Below the pieces are notes generated by a model that was not told the DNA's origin, did no database searches, and saw only the letters and a program-made list of their open reading frames with translations. Shown in pieces: positions 20,747 through 32,752 of a DNA stretch of 64,000 nt; within the stretch, counting starts at the first letter, position 1, and each line of letters opens with the position of its first letter. The stretch is from Mesostigma viride. Lineage: Eukaryota > Streptophyta > Mesostigmatophyceae > Mesostigmatales > Mesostigmataceae. A program made the position numbers and the translations under genes. The stretch is taken from contig RPFO01000264.1 of assembly GCA_009746045.1 (NCBI GenBank), positions 1,116,214-1,180,213 on the forward strand, read 5' to 3'.

Positions 20747-21559
20747 TTGTCTCCTTACATCTTCATGTCCAACGTGCCGAGGGAACAGGCCATTGAGCCT
20801 TCGCAAAGCCAAAGCTCGCAGCCGCAGCTTCGGGTAGGAGCCCCGGAGCGATCACGACCTTTTCATCCCTACGCTCATCCGAGCACCGCATCAACCTTCG
20901 TCCAGGCGGCGTACCTGGCAAGGGGGCTGGCGAAGAAAGGTTGGGTAGCAGTTTGCGGAACTGCAGCAGGGCCGGCGGCGAGCGACCCCATTGTGATGCA
21001 GATTGAGGCTTCGACAGCTCCCGGCGAATTGTCGCGAGAGGCCGTCGAAAAGTTTGTGTCAATACGGGACGAGCTGTCCTCGACCATTTACGGTCTGGAG
21101 GTGGCTCACCAGGGCGGGCACGTGACCGTGTCGCAGCTGGATTTGGCGCGGGAGGCACTGGGCCAGATCGTGGCCATTGGACTGGGAGCAGCGCGACTGT
21201 TCAACCATCAGGTGGCAACGTCTGTGCTGGGCGCGGGAGTTGAAGTCCCGGACGTGATCAGGCAAGCGCAGGCGCGCGAAGTCGACAACCCCTGGTCGTC
21301 GGCGGAGGTGGTTTCACAAACGTGCGAACACCTCGTGAACATTCTTTTGCAGGAGTCACGGGGTAACGCAGACCGGTGGGTGATAACCACACGACCATTT
21401 GGGATTTGGTCAACACTCGACACACCGCGGGCGGCGGAACCAGACGCACACGATCCAGTGGTCGAGGTCATCACGGGTCGGGAGGTAACGCCAGAAGACT
21501 TCCATTACCAATTCGTTGATCAGCCAGAGGGATCATCGAACGTTCATCTCAGCAGATAG
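20747..21559 (+). CDS. Element A: extra ORF before gag
   Basis: 270 residues, probably starting at the second Met (MSNVPREQ). Helical and alanine-rich from about residue 50 to 200, with an acidic end. No family recognised. Element B has ORFs of similar size and position (26337-27878), so a leader ORF before gag may be a trait of this family. Confidence 0.6.
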   Translation: MSPYIFMSNVPREQAIEPSQSQSSQPQLRVGAPERSRPFHPYAHPSTASTFVQAAYLARGLAKKGWVAVCGTAAGPAASDPIVMQIEASTAPGELSREAVEKFVSIRDELSSTIYGLEVAHQGGHVTVSQLDLAREALGQIVAIGLGAARLFNHQVATSVLGAGVEVPDVIRQAQAREVDNPWSSAEVVSQTCEHLVNILLQESRGNADRWVITTRPFGIWSTLDTPRAAEPDAHDPVVEVITGREVTPEDFHYQFVDQPEGSSNVHLSR

Positions 21560-22004
21560 ATCAAGGCGACGGTACCACAGAAGGGTACGCTGCACGACGT
21601 CGTGCTGAGCTGCACGTCCCGCAAGAGCCCGAACACGACTACGGTGGTCGTGGGGCCTGCAACGACAAGCGGGGTGGTGGAACGCGGTGGGTGAGGAGCC
21701 TTGAGTGGGATCGCTCGAGTGGGAGCGAGCCCCGGATCCCAGTGGAGAAGTCTGCAGACGGGCGACCCGTTAGCAGAGTGTTTGGACCCTACGCCGACGG
21801 GGAGGACGCCGCTGGCAGCGACGAGGAGCGGCCAGAGACGCCCATCGCAGCCACTGCTCAAGAGCGAGAGCTGGAGGCAGCGAACCAAGCAGGTGCTGAG
21901 TCAGTAGCTGGGACGGTGCCCACGGCATCCCCCAGCGACGCCAGTGCTTGAGTCAGTTCTTCCTTTTTCCTTCGCCTTTATTGTTGTGTCCCCACTTGTA
22001 TATA

Positions 22005-23360
22005 ATGCCTCGTGGCAAACCGGGCGACGGCGACAAGGGCGAGGAGGGGGCACCGGCTGGAGAGAGCCAGGAGCCTGGGAAGGGCAAGGAGGCGCTGGTG
22101 GGAGAGGCGATCCCAGCCAGCGACGGCGATGGGGGAAAGCGACCAGGGAGCAAGAGGCGACACGAAGACTCGGTGGAGGAGGCGCGCAAGGCGCGGGCGC
22201 TGGGGGCATCTGATGCAATAACGGTGGCGAATGGGCAACCTGCCGTGGAGAAGCGTAAGAGGGACCCCTCTGCTGACGGCAATGGTAAGAGGCCTCATGT
22301 GGATGTGCTCTCCCCTGTGCCTGCTGGACCAAGTGGTGCTGTTGTTGTGACACCCGCTGTGGTGGAGCCAGTGAAGGCGCTGCCAGGGTCGAGACCTCAC
22401 ATGAGTGCTGTCACTGTTATGAATGGACAAAAGCCTCTTAACCCACCACTAGCACAGGAAGCTTTGGACAAGTGGCTAGAGGACATGGAGCTTGTTGTGT
22501 TCTCCGTGGACCCCACTGTCAACCTAGTGCAAGTGTTTCACTCGTCCACGTGCAACAGGGACTCGTCAGAGCGTGTCAGGGAGAAGGCTAGGACTGCTGT
22601 CAAGGATAAGCTAACCTGGGCACAGTTCCTGGAAGGGTTGAGGGAAGAGTTCTCTGACAAGGTTCTCAACCTCACCAACTACTACAAGCACCAGTATGAC
22701 ACCTTTGAGATAGTGGGCCCTGTGGCAGAGGAATGGGCTAGGCTCAACCGTATCAGGGACAAGGGGGCCAAGTATGGCTTCCTGGTCACAGATAGGGCCT
22801 TGGCAGACTATTTCCTGGACCGTATGGGTTTGAGTGTGGATGGGAGGAACGGTGCCCGCATGTTTCTTAACCAGACTGATGGCTCCTTGCGTGCTCTGGA
22901 GCTTGTAATCCTCAGCATAAGGAAGCCAGAACCTGCCTGCAAGGCTATCCAGTCCCATGGCAGCAATGCCACCTCCGCTGTGCAGGGCCAAGGTGATGTC
23001 CCCGGGTACCCAGCCCGTGATGGGGCAAGGCCCAACAAGCGTAAGCGCTTCAGGCGCCAGAGGCAGGGGGCTCAGGGTGGCAAGGGTGCAGGTCCCCAAG
23101 GAGGGGTTGGGGGCCAGCAAGCTGGTGGTCAGCAGGGTAAGGGTGGCCAAGGGCAAGGCAAGGGCCAAGCTCAAGGCAACCAGGGCAAGCAGGGTGGGCA
23201 GCCTCAGGGAGGCCAGGGGAAGCCTGGCAAGGGTGGGGCTGGGTCTGGGAAGAAGGGTGGAGCATGTTTTGTGTGTGGCAAGGAAGGTCACTGGCGTCGT
23301 GAGTGTCCTGACAGGAAGGCCAAGCCTGCTGGGGCAGGAGGCCAGTCTGGGCAGCAGTGA
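22005..23360 (+). CDS. Element A: Gag with CCHC zinc knuckle
   Basis: About 451 residues from MPRGKPG. A charged, disordered N-terminus is followed by a helical region typical of copia gag (KLTWAQFLEGLREEF...YKHQYDTFEIVGPVAEEWARL), a basic stretch (NKRKRFRRQRQ), a long Gly/Gln/Lys repeat (QGGQGKG type, about residues 365-425) and a knuckle CFVCGKEGHWRREC. It would package RNA and form particles. The frame is open upstream of this Met. Confidence 0.85.
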   Translation: MPRGKPGDGDKGEEGAPAGESQEPGKGKEALVGEAIPASDGDGGKRPGSKRRHEDSVEEARKARALGASDAITVANGQPAVEKRKRDPSADGNGKRPHVDVLSPVPAGPSGAVVVTPAVVEPVKALPGSRPHMSAVTVMNGQKPLNPPLAQEALDKWLEDMELVVFSVDPTVNLVQVFHSSTCNRDSSERVREKARTAVKDKLTWAQFLEGLREEFSDKVLNLTNYYKHQYDTFEIVGPVAEEWARLNRIRDKGAKYGFLVTDRALADYFLDRMGLSVDGRNGARMFLNQTDGSLRALELVILSIRKPEPACKAIQSHGSNATSAVQGQGDVPGYPARDGARPNKRKRFRRQRQGAQGGKGAGPQGGVGGQQAGGQQGKGGQGQGKGQAQGNQGKQGGQPQGGQGKPGKGGAGSGKKGGACFVCGKEGHWRRECPDRKAKPAGAGGQSGQQ

Positions 23361-23399
23361 CTAGCTACATCATCCCCTGTAAATAGTCAATCACCCCTT

Positions 23400-25834
23400 G
23401 GGGAAGGTGTGCTGGATGTACATAAGGACGGGGGTGTGCCCCTTGTGCAGCACCAAGGGTGTAAAGATGTTGTTCTTCCACTGGATTGCAATAACAATGC
23501 TGCAGCTGAATTCCCTATGCCTCATGCAGGTGGTGGGTCTCCAGCAGGTGCTGGCCTGGAGGGCCAAGGGACCTTGCTGGAAGGGCCTGGAGCGGTCCAG
23601 GGTGCAGGGCCTGACTTGGGGCGTCAGGACGGCCTGCAGGGAAGCCCTGGAACCTCAGGAGTGGATCATGTGTCCCCACACACGGTTCAGACGTCTCGCC
23701 AGGTCAGTACTGACAGAGTGCTGAGCTATGCTGAGGCTGGCCATAGATTGCATCATATGTTTGGGCATTCTGGGCAGGCAGCAATGTTTGCTTGGAAGCT
23801 AGGTAGGGAGCCTTTGTGGGAGGCTTGCCAGGCTGCTGCTGAGAACTGTGGTTGCCAGGAGAATGCTGTTCACCCACCTCAGTCCCATGCTAGGGAGCCT
23901 GCTAGGGAGCGTGGCGACATCCAGATGGATATCCAGCATATCAGGGGCTTGTATATATTGGTGGGGTGGACAGGTTCAGCAGATACAGGCTGATAGACGT
24001 TCTGCCTGGTATGCAGGAGCACCACTTGTTGTTGGGTATGAAGGCCCTGATCCCAGGCTTTGGGGTGTGCAAGAGTGTGCAGGCAGACTTGCAGTTTGAC
24101 TGTTTGCTCAAGCATCAGGACCAGCTGCCTTGTAAGCTGGTAGTAGTCCCCAGGGAGAGTCATGGGCAGCAAGGGGCTGTAGAGAGATCCATACGTGAAG
24201 TGAAGACAGTGGTGCTAGCAGCAGAGTCAGTGCCACTTGTGGCATCTGCCTTAGAGAGGGCAGCCTGGTGTAAGGGGATAGAGGAGCAGCTGAACCACAG
24301 GGTTAACTATTACTTTGATGGTGTGGCTGTCTCTCCCCTGGCCCTGCAGTATAGCTTATTGCCTGAGAACGTGGTGCAGGCCAGTCTTAGGAAGGCAGAT
24401 AGGTTATTTGCCCAGCTGAGACGTAAGGACAAGAACTGGAATGTGCTGAGGCCTCAGGTGGGGCTGAAGGTCAGGATGTGGAAGGAACCATCTATTCCAG
24501 GCAAGCGGGGGAAGTGGCAGGATGGGGTTGTCACTCGTGTGGAGGAAGCTAACAGATCTTGCCTGGTGGCTTTGGAAAAGGATCCAAGGCACGTGTACAG
24601 GTTGTCCTGGGCTCATGTCAAGGAGAGAAGGCCACATGCAATCTGGCCTGCAGACGGGCCAGGCCCTCCCAGCTGGGTTGAGGAGCCAGGCCAGAGCCAG
24701 GCAGCAGCAGCTAACAATCCTCTGGTGGTGGATGATGGTCTGTCCCTGCTGGAAGATGACGAGCAGGAGGAGGCTGCTGAAGCAACTGTCACAAGGCCAG
24801 AGGGGACGGGGCAGCCACCTAAGGCCCGGGGGCCTCTCATGGCGGACGTCATCCGAGCACTCATGCGCAGCAAACATGATCCCAAGGTATCCAAGCTCAC
24901 GGGGTGGGGGTCGTGCTGGGCAGCTACAATGGAGGTAGATACCAACTCACAGGTGTCTGTCATCAGGGAAGAGGATGCTGTAGGCTTACAGATGTCCCAT
25001 CCCAGTTGCCTTGCTGTGTCTGATTTCTCAGGAAAGGTGTCCATGAAGATCCTTGGGGAAGTGAGTGTGCCTATCTTAGGGGTGCCCACCACGTTCTGTG
25101 TGGTAGAGGGCTATCAGGGGCCTGCCATTCTGGGTCAAAACTTCTTGTGCATGCCAGGGGTGACTTTGACCTCTGATGAGTTGGCACTAGAAGGCAGGGG
25201 CAGCCTCCCCCTTGAAAGATATCACTATTCCCAGGGTCTTGCAGTGGCGGTGAAGGCTGTTAGGAGTCAGCCAGCTGAGGGTCCTCAGAGTCAGGAGCCC
25301 ATAGCTGAGGACCTGTTGATAATCCCAACCACCTTTGATCCACGGCAGTTAGGGGTAAACAGGTACCAGATAGCTGCTCACAGTCCTATTCCCTGGCGCC
25401 AGCTAGTCGAGATGATGCAGAGCCCCAAGATGGCTAAGGCATGGACTCTTGGCTTTGTTGCTTCTGGGCATGAGTGGATAGTTTCCAACTGTGCAGAACC
25501 TGTGGATGAGCTGCCAGAAGTTCACCAGCTGCTCAGATTGATGTTTGTCCTCAAGCTCAAGGAGGTAGATGGTGTCCAGGTGCCACATGTCAGACCAGTT
25601 GTAACCGAGTATCATGGCACTGGCCAGTTGTTAGATGAGGAGCTCTATACTCCAGGGATGCTGCATGACACGTGGAGGATTCTGCTGTGTATATTTCTGT
25701 CTTTTCTGGTTAAGGGTGTGCCCTATAGCTCTGTGCTGATTGATTTCAAGAGGGCTTTTCTCAAGGGTGACCAAGATCAGGCTAGGCAGACTTGGAGAGA
25801 TATCCCTCCTTTCTTTGTGACTGTACCTGCTGTA
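23400..25834 (+). pseudogene. Element A: integrase, retropepsin-like and RT (first part)
   Basis: Integrase zinc region (HRLHHMFGHSG) near 23740-23790 and core (DRFSRYRLIDVL ... QQGAVERSIREVK) at about 23960-24215. Next comes a chromatin-neutral tail (RMWKEPSIPGKRGKWQDGVV), then a retropepsin-like motif (MEVDTNSQVSVI) near 24930 with ILGQNFL near 25130, then the start of the RT (DFKRAFLKG near 25743). Copia elements normally have protease before integrase; here it follows. The gene is broken by element B and shows several further breaks. Confidence 0.8.
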
Positions 25835-25839
25835 TGGAG

Positions 25840-26295
25840 AGTTAGATGAGATGCTTAGGCTGACACACGGATTTCCGGCCTGCGCGCCGCGTATTGCCTA
25901 CCGCGGCTGAGCGGGACACCTCAGTACAGTACGGCAGGGTGTACGGTACTGAGGTGTCATGTGGACCGATGTGCGGTTAGTGCCAGACTGTGCCTAGACT
26001 CTAGCTCGACCCGCCAGACCCGGGTTATCCGGTTCTGGACGGGCCGAGTGTAGTTGATGCTAGTGACGTGGTCGCATGGCATTGCAGTGTACAGTTGTCC
26101 ACTGGTGTGTGCTGCAGGTAGCACCGCCATAGGCATATAGGCGTAGCACTGGGGAGTGCCGCAGCACCCGAGTTTGCCCAGACGTTCCATTCTGAGCCCT
26201 CAGCTTCCATTGCTCTCTCATTGTATTATTGTAATACAATCATCATTCGCTCTCAGCTTTCGCAGTTGTTCGTCGTCCCTAGTCTCCATCCAACT
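25840..26295 (+). repeat. Element B left LTR
   Basis: 456 bp, matching 33864-34319. Followed directly by the internal region starting tggactgaaaag. Confidence 0.92.
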
Positions 26296-26336
26296 TGGAC
26301 TGAAAAGTTCGATATTTTTTTTACAAGCAAAAAAAT

Positions 26337-27878
26337 ATGGCTTCCAACAACGGCAACAACGGCAACAACAACAAGGGGAAGGCGCCTGCCAGGCGCACCT
26401 CACCCCGCCTTTCGCCGGAGGGCACGCCCTCCACCAACGATGCGAGGGTGACGCCCAACGTCACCTTCCGCACGGTGGTCGCTGACCACCCAGGCGTCGG
26501 GGCCCGCAGGTGGGGCCCGGCGCCCGGGGGATGGCGAGCGGTCGGCCGTTTGCCACTGGCGGTTCGTCCGCCATGGCACCTGGGGGGCAGGTCCCCCGGG
26601 CACGTAATTCCCCCGTCGCAGGTGACGGGGGTCGTGAGCGGAGTGATTCCTCGAGGAGGATGGGAGGTGCAGCCTGCGAGGCCTCGGCCTTCGCTCGAGC
26701 TTTCGTCACAGACACCTGCGACGTCTGGCAACCTTTCCGTGGGCCGACAGATGGCCACATGGACATTGACCGGTATGGGGAACATGTTCCGCCCCCGGTC
26801 GCGTTCGGGCGCCCACCCCATTTTCTCCCCATTGGGGAGGACGACATCCCGGCGTTCATTTCGGTGAACGGCCGGATCTACTCAACGTTTTCAGTGCTTC
26901 CAGATGAGGAGATACACGCGATAGAGGTTCATCGGGTGCAACGCTGATCGAGGGGCGTTTAGGATGCAGTCCCCTGGTTCAGGTGGCGTTTGGCTGTACT
27001 GTTTCGCCAATCGGCCGAGGCACAACCCCGGCACTGTTGATCAGTGGGCGTCCAGGCAGCGCCAGAGAGAGGCGCTGCGCGTGGTCGCCAGACAGGAGAT
27101 CGCGCTGACTCCGTTGGGGCCGTGGCCCCAAGTCACGCCAGTTGGCTGGGGCCCGGATAGGCGTGAGGCGGCTGCGATGCCGCCTGCGACGGAGCGCGGG
27201 GCGGCAGACGCCCCCAACACGCCCATGGGTGGTGAAGCCACCCAGGACCCTCTGGCAGGTCAGAGGGTCCAACCTCAGCCGCAGGCTCCCCCGCCCAGCG
27301 TGGGGGGCCAGGTGGCTGAGGAGGCCACCGGGGTCGCAGGGACCCCGGCGGCGACACAAGCGCCCGGGGTCGCAGGGACCCCGGCAGCGACGCCGGCGCC
27401 TCCGGCGCTGGCGGGGGATGCAGCCCCCATGGAGGGTGTCACGGGCACCTCCAGCGGCTCTGGGGGGCAGGCCCCCTCTAGCCGCAACAAGGACAAGTCC
27501 CTGGCAGGGCCGGAGGGGCCTCAGGGTCCCACCGCAGCTGGGCAGCAACCAGCACTGCTGGAGGGCGACCTGGAAGGTCGCGACTTCATCACCCTGGGTG
27601 ATGAGGCCGTGTGGCGTGCCATACAGACAGCCACAGCCTCCTTCCGTGGGCTGGCCGACAGGAGCCAGCAGATGCACGTCGCGGAGGCGGGCAGCCTGGT
27701 GTGTGCAATCATCACGCACATCCTGGGCCTGCCCAACCTCCAAGAGGGCACACGCAGGGTGTGCGACGACCTGCTGCCTGCCCTGCAGGCTCTCCTCTCA
27801 GGGAGGAGGGTGCAGGGCAGCAGGGTGCGTCTGGTGCGTCTGGAGCTCCTGCACAACGCCATCCTGAGGGGCGGGTAG
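26337..27878 (+). pseudogene. Element B: leader ORFs before gag
   Basis: Open stretches 26337-26867 (MASNNGNNGNNNKG start, Pro/Gly/Arg-rich) and 26964-27878 (304 residues: Pro/Ala-rich linker, then a helical part beginning EGDLEGRDFITLGDEAVW). An imperfect GVAGTPAAT repeat is visible near residues 120-145 of the second. No family recognised; the position corresponds to 20747-21559 of element A. Confidence 0.5.
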
Positions 27879-28291
27879 GTGGCTGCCTACCTGGCTGCAT
27901 CATGATCTTACTAACCCTACTGACGATGAAGTGTCCCTCTCTCCCACCTTCCATGATTGGGAGGAGGCCCGCAGCAGGAGGCGGGAAGTGACACACACTC
28001 ACACCCCCACCCAGCCCACCCCTATGTTGTCTAACCCTCCTACACAGCCCATGTTTGCCCATCCTGCTCAGCTCACTCAAGTAGCACTTCCCTCTCAGCA
28101 GGTCTCTCCTGTGAATGCTGCAGCAGCAACACCATCTTCTCCCTCTCCCCCTGCATCCCCCTCTAGGTTGCCCACTTACAATGAAAACCGTCCTGTGGAT
28201 AGGATTAATGTCAGGGGGCTGCCTGAGGGGTATACTAGGGAGCAGGGGAATCATGCACTTCTCTCTCTGCAGCTGGCTAGGGAGGAACTGA

Positions 28292-28996
28292 ATGTCAAGA
28301 ATTGGTTTGGATCTCTCATGCAGGGGGATTTTACCATCAGTCCTCTCTCAGATTCAGAATCTCATTCTTGTCTTCCAGCGTAGGTATCCCAAGTGGCAGG
28401 ACACGCAGGCTAGGGCAGTTTGGGAGGCTTTCATGAAGGAGCTAACTGACCTCCTCTCCACCCCCTCATCTGTGGACATCTATGGGGCATTCAGGTGGGT
28501 AGAGGAATACAGGGTCACATCAGTGGACTATGTGGCTGAGACAAAGAAATATGAGCTAGCCATCAAAGCACGTCCTGATGTCCAGCAGCTAGATCACAAG
28601 TTCTTGCTGCGTTCCTTCCTTGAGAAACTCAAACTTGACAAAAACACCTACGCTATGCTTGCAACAGGAATGGCAAAGTACTGGGAGGACATGAAGGAGG
28701 CATTGGATTATATCAAGCTGGCCTTGGCTCCCCTTAGCCAGGGGGCCATGGGCACCTCTGTAAAGAGGGTCAGGGGGGAAGAGAGGGAGGAGGAGGATAG
28801 GGAGAGGGAAGACAGGAGCAAGAGACCTGTCACTATGGCAGAAGTCAAGTCCCTGCTGGGACAAATGTTTAAGGGCAAGGGCAAGGGCAAGGGCAAGGGC
28901 AAGGGCAAGGGCAGGGGCTGGGGCAAGGGCAAGGGTAAGGGGCAGTCTCCCTCCAAGGGGGGCAGCTCCAGCAACAACAACAACAACAGCAACAGC

Positions 28997-29064
<68 letters not shown>

Positions 29065-29485
29065 GAAGCAGGACAAGGAGGACAAGTCTTCTCAGCGGTG
29101 CACCCGCTGTGGCATGAAGTACCACCTGCGGCCCACCTGCCGCAAGAACGTGGACGAGCTGGGGCATTTGGACGTCCTGTGCCACAAGTGCCACGGGCCG
29201 CCCCACGGTGACCCCAAGGACTGCAAGCGGCCTCCTTACGGCAAGAAGTGTGAGTCTCCCTCTCATGCTGGCTTGAGTGTGCCTGCTTCACCTCTTTCAT
29301 CTGCATGCCCCACTGTCAGAGCAGTGAGCAGTTCTGGAAAGGTGCTACAGCTGGTTTCAGAAGATTATGTCTCTAAACCAACCTTCACATCTATGGTTCC
29401 CAAGGTGTGCAGAGTGTCCCCCAGAGGATGCTCAGATCAGTTTTCAGGAGCTTGCTTTGCAGTTGCATTTCCTTTATGGGCATGA
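28292..29485 (+). CDS. Element B: Gag-like with Asn tract and zinc-binding cysteines
   Basis: 397-residue frame. A helical copia-gag-like region (residues about 20-150) is followed by a charged stretch, a (GK)n repeat (28870-28935), an Asn/Ser tract of about 35 residues coded by AAC repeats (28974-29063) and Cys/His pairs (CTRCGMKYHLRPTC, then CHKCHGPPHGDPKDC) that look like two zinc knuckles with unusual spacing. The last part overlaps the next frame. Confidence 0.75.
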
Positions 29486-30338
29486 AGTGAGTGCAGAGGT
29501 GGTGGCAGCAGCAATAGGGGGGGCAGCACTCAGACGTGCATGCCAGGTGGTCAGATCCCACTGCCAGCATTGTCAGTTCAATGCACCCAAACCCCCTAAG
29601 TGGCATGTAGCTACCCCACCTAAGAGCAAGGGCAGGGTGGTAGGAGATGTCTTTCATATCAAAGGACAATCTTACTTGGCACTTAAAGATGCATGGTCAA
29701 GGTACACAACCATTGAACCATTACCTGGAATGGACAAGACACAGTTGCTCAGGGCTCTCTTGATTGCTCAGGCCAGGTACTACCCTGTGGAGGCATTGTT
29801 ACTGGATCAGCAGTTCACGTGTCTTGCCAATGAACCAGGGTGTGAGGCTATTGATCTGGCTGGGCTAGAAGATCATGAGAGGCAAGGCATTATTGAAAGG
29901 GCCATCAGGTCCATTAAAACCCTTGTAGCCAAAGAAGATGGCAATCTGCTGGCTGACAGTGGGTCATATGCTGACAGAGCTCTGTGGTCCACCAGGTTGT
30001 GCCAAGTCCTCAACAGGAGGCCACTCATGAAAACCCCACAAGGGGTGGTCATTACACCAGATGGATTGCATGCAGGCATTTATCCACCTGAGGTACTAGC
30101 CCTATACAACGCACAGCGAGCACAGACAGCTAGCAGGTTAGCTGTCAAGGATGCAAAGCATCCACGTCCCACCTTCAGAGAAGGGGATCAGGTCCTATTC
30201 TACAAGGAGTCGGGACTAGGCAAGGTGGGTACCTGGCATGGGCCAGCCACCATCCTAAAGTTTAACACCACTGGCAGGACAGTGTTAGTTAAACACAATG
30301 ACACGGGAAAATTCACAGGTGTTCACCTCACAGGATGA
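29367..30338 (+). CDS. Element B: integrase
   Basis: 323 residues. His/Cys zinc region (LHFLYGHE ... CQHCQF), then the catalytic core with D in GDVFHIKG, D in LLLDQQFT and E in IIERAIRSIK, and a C-terminal small barrel-like part (FREGDQVLFYKESG). Family: copia-type integrase. Confidence 0.85.
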   Translation: MSLNQPSHLWFPRCAECPPEDAQISFQELALQLHFLYGHEVSAEVVAAAIGGAALRRACQVVRSHCQHCQFNAPKPPKWHVATPPKSKGRVVGDVFHIKGQSYLALKDAWSRYTTIEPLPGMDKTQLLRALLIAQARYYPVEALLLDQQFTCLANEPGCEAIDLAGLEDHERQGIIERAIRSIKTLVAKEDGNLLADSGSYADRALWSTRLCQVLNRRPLMKTPQGVVITPDGLHAGIYPPEVLALYNAQRAQTASRLAVKDAKHPRPTFREGDQVLFYKESGLGKVGTWHGPATILKFNTTGRTVLVKHNDTGKFTGVHLTG

Positions 30339-31452
30339 AATTGTATTTTCCAACTGTGTCAGACGTGGCAGAGGAGGAAGAGCTGTTGGCCGACAGCCCT
30401 GTACAGTTGCCTGGCATCCCAGCGTTGCCCAGTGAGTGGTTGTTTGGAACACCCACTGGTGAGTGTGAGAGCCACACCCACTGTGACACCCAGGTCACCC
30501 TTGATGATTGCAGGCAGTCACTGCAGGCTTGGCCCCCTGCAGCAGAGGGTCACATTGGCAAAACAGGTGATCAGCAACCTATCACCTCTTCAAGTGTGAA
30601 CATAGCTCAGCCACTAGCTGCACCTTCCAAACGCAGCCTAGCAGACGCTGTTCGCATTTTACAAGCAGCTCATAGAGCCAAAGCTCAAACTGCTGCAGGA
30701 TCAGCTAAGGTGGGGAAGGTTGGGCAGAATGACAATAGCCCATTTATGGTTGCAGTGGACACACAAGCCCAGGTCAGCATTATCAGTGCCCTGGCTGTGC
30801 CCCATTGCCTTTGGAACCTTCACCCTGGCACCATGTGGCTGATTTCTCAGGGCAGTCATCCCTCAAGGTATTAGGTCAGGTCATGTTGACTATACTCGGT
30901 ATCCCCACTCCTTTTCAGGTCTTGGAAGGTTATAAAGGGAATGCTTTGTTGGGGGATCCTTTTCTCTGTTACCCTGGTGTCCTCATCTCCAGTGATAGAC
31001 TATCCATCCAGGACATGGGTGGTGTTGATCTGAATCATTTCAAAATTTCTCTTGAAAAACTTCTTAACACCAACATTGCTTCTGTAAAATTTGCTACACC
31101 CAAGTATGCCCCAGGGCAAGAACCCTGTGTGGCAGACTTGGTTCACAACCAAAAACTTCATCCCAACTCATTTGGATTGGGCAAGCATGATGTGGCTAAA
31201 ATGTCTCCTCTTTCTTATGAACAGATAGAGCAAGACTGTCGCACACACATAGGATTCCTAAAATGGGTGGAGGCCTTTAACAAGGCCAGGGAAGAATGGG
31301 TAGTGCCAGATCCTCTTAGTCCTTCTCATACTCCACCTGTCACACCTATTGACAAAAAGCCTGCAGGGTGCAAGCACTTGCGCCTGAAGTTTGTGTGTAA
31401 ACATAAGCCAGCAGCAGATGGGTCAGTCATTTTCATGCTAGACCTTGTGTGA
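30335..31452 (+). pseudogene. Element B: retropepsin-like domain and start of RT
   Basis: Two overlapping frames (30335-30874 and 30805-31452). The retropepsin-like motif FMVAVDTQAQVSII lies near 30745-30785 and ALLGDPFL near 30940-30965, i.e. after the integrase. The RT fingers begin about 31260. Confidence 0.7.
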
Positions 31453-32752
31453 CAGAGTTCAAGGGCACCACTGATCTGACAGAGGCAGAGTTGTACACGC
31501 CAGGCATTCAGCAAACATCCCTAAAAATCTTGCTGTCTGTCTTTGTGGGTCATCTCAATGATGGGGATGACTATGTATGTAAGGCTACAGACATTAAAAG
31601 GGCTTTCCTGAAAGGCTCACCTGAGATAGCACAACAAGTGTGGCATGGTCAGGTGTATGTAGTCTCCACTCCCAGAGTTTGGGCAAAACACATCCCTCAG
31701 CAGTACCTGAAAGCTAACATAGGTGTTGAAGGGCTGCAATCAGCTCCTCGCATTTTCAGGATGTCAGCTCAGGCTGTGTTTGAAAAGCTAGGGGCTAGAT
31801 ATGATGACATAGACCCTTGCTTCTTTGTGGTCCCACACCCTCATGGCATTCTCACCTTTGTGTGGCATGGGGATGATCAGCTGATTGCTGGGCCAAGGCG
31901 TGCTGTGGATGATTTTATTCAACAAGTGTCACAGCATTTTGAGATTGGCAAGCAAGTAGAGCTGGGCACCACTGCCATAAAATTTTGTGGCACAATGTTA
32001 CAACTCCAGCAGCATCAAAACCAGTGGGTGTGTGCACTTACTCTCCCAATGATTACATGCACAGCTGCTTGGAGGTTTTGCAAACAAAAATCAAACCTGG
32101 AGCCTGTCCTACCATTAGAGGCAAGCTGGGGTGGTTGTGCTCAACGTGTGCACCTCACCTGGCTGTGGTTAGCAGAGTTGATGATGATGTCTTGATGCAA
32201 GTAGGTCACAAAGCCATCACCAAAACTCTCCAGGAAGGCCCTCCCCTTATCTTGCACTCCTTGGATCTCCACAAAACCATTCACATCCAAGCTATGATGG
32301 ATAGTTCCATGGAGTCCAGGCAGATTACCAAGTTGCAGGCAAGGGAGTCAGGCTTGTATTTTGTGCAGAATGATGATGCACCCTTGTCTCTCATTTCATG
32401 GTACAGCCGGTTGCATAGACGCAAGGCTGTCAGCAGCAATGCTGCTGAGTGCAGGGCAGTGGTGTCAGCAGTGCTTCATGCCAGGTACTTGAATCATGTG
32501 CTGGTTTGGTTGCAGATGCAAGCAGGCAGCAATGCTGGGGTGGTGGCACACTTGCTCACTGACAGTCAGTCAGTCCTCAGTTTCCTTGCTAACCCCTATG
32601 CTGTCCACACTGATCTTGACTGGGTGGTCCTGAAACAGGAGTCCACCTACTGGGAGTCCACCCGTCACGTGGAGGACAAACACAACGCTGCTGATGCACT
32701 CACTAAAGTGCCTCAGCAGGCAGCTGACAATACCAGCTGTTGTACCACTTGA
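31449..32752 (+). pseudogene. Element B: RT and RNase H
   Basis: RT frame 31449-32195 (KRAFLKGSPEIA; WHGDDQLIAGP at the active-site position) and RNase H frame 31985-32752 (MMDSSMESRQ; LLTDSQSVLSF; HVEDKHNAADALTK). The ADALTK ending is characteristic of Ty1/copia RNase H. Element A has the same HGDD form at its RT active site, so this looks like a family trait. Confidence 0.82.

Noticed and set aside
28708-29306. Minus-strand ORFs of poly-Leu, poly-Val or poly-Cys
   Set aside because: Antisense of the AAC microsatellite in gag of element B.
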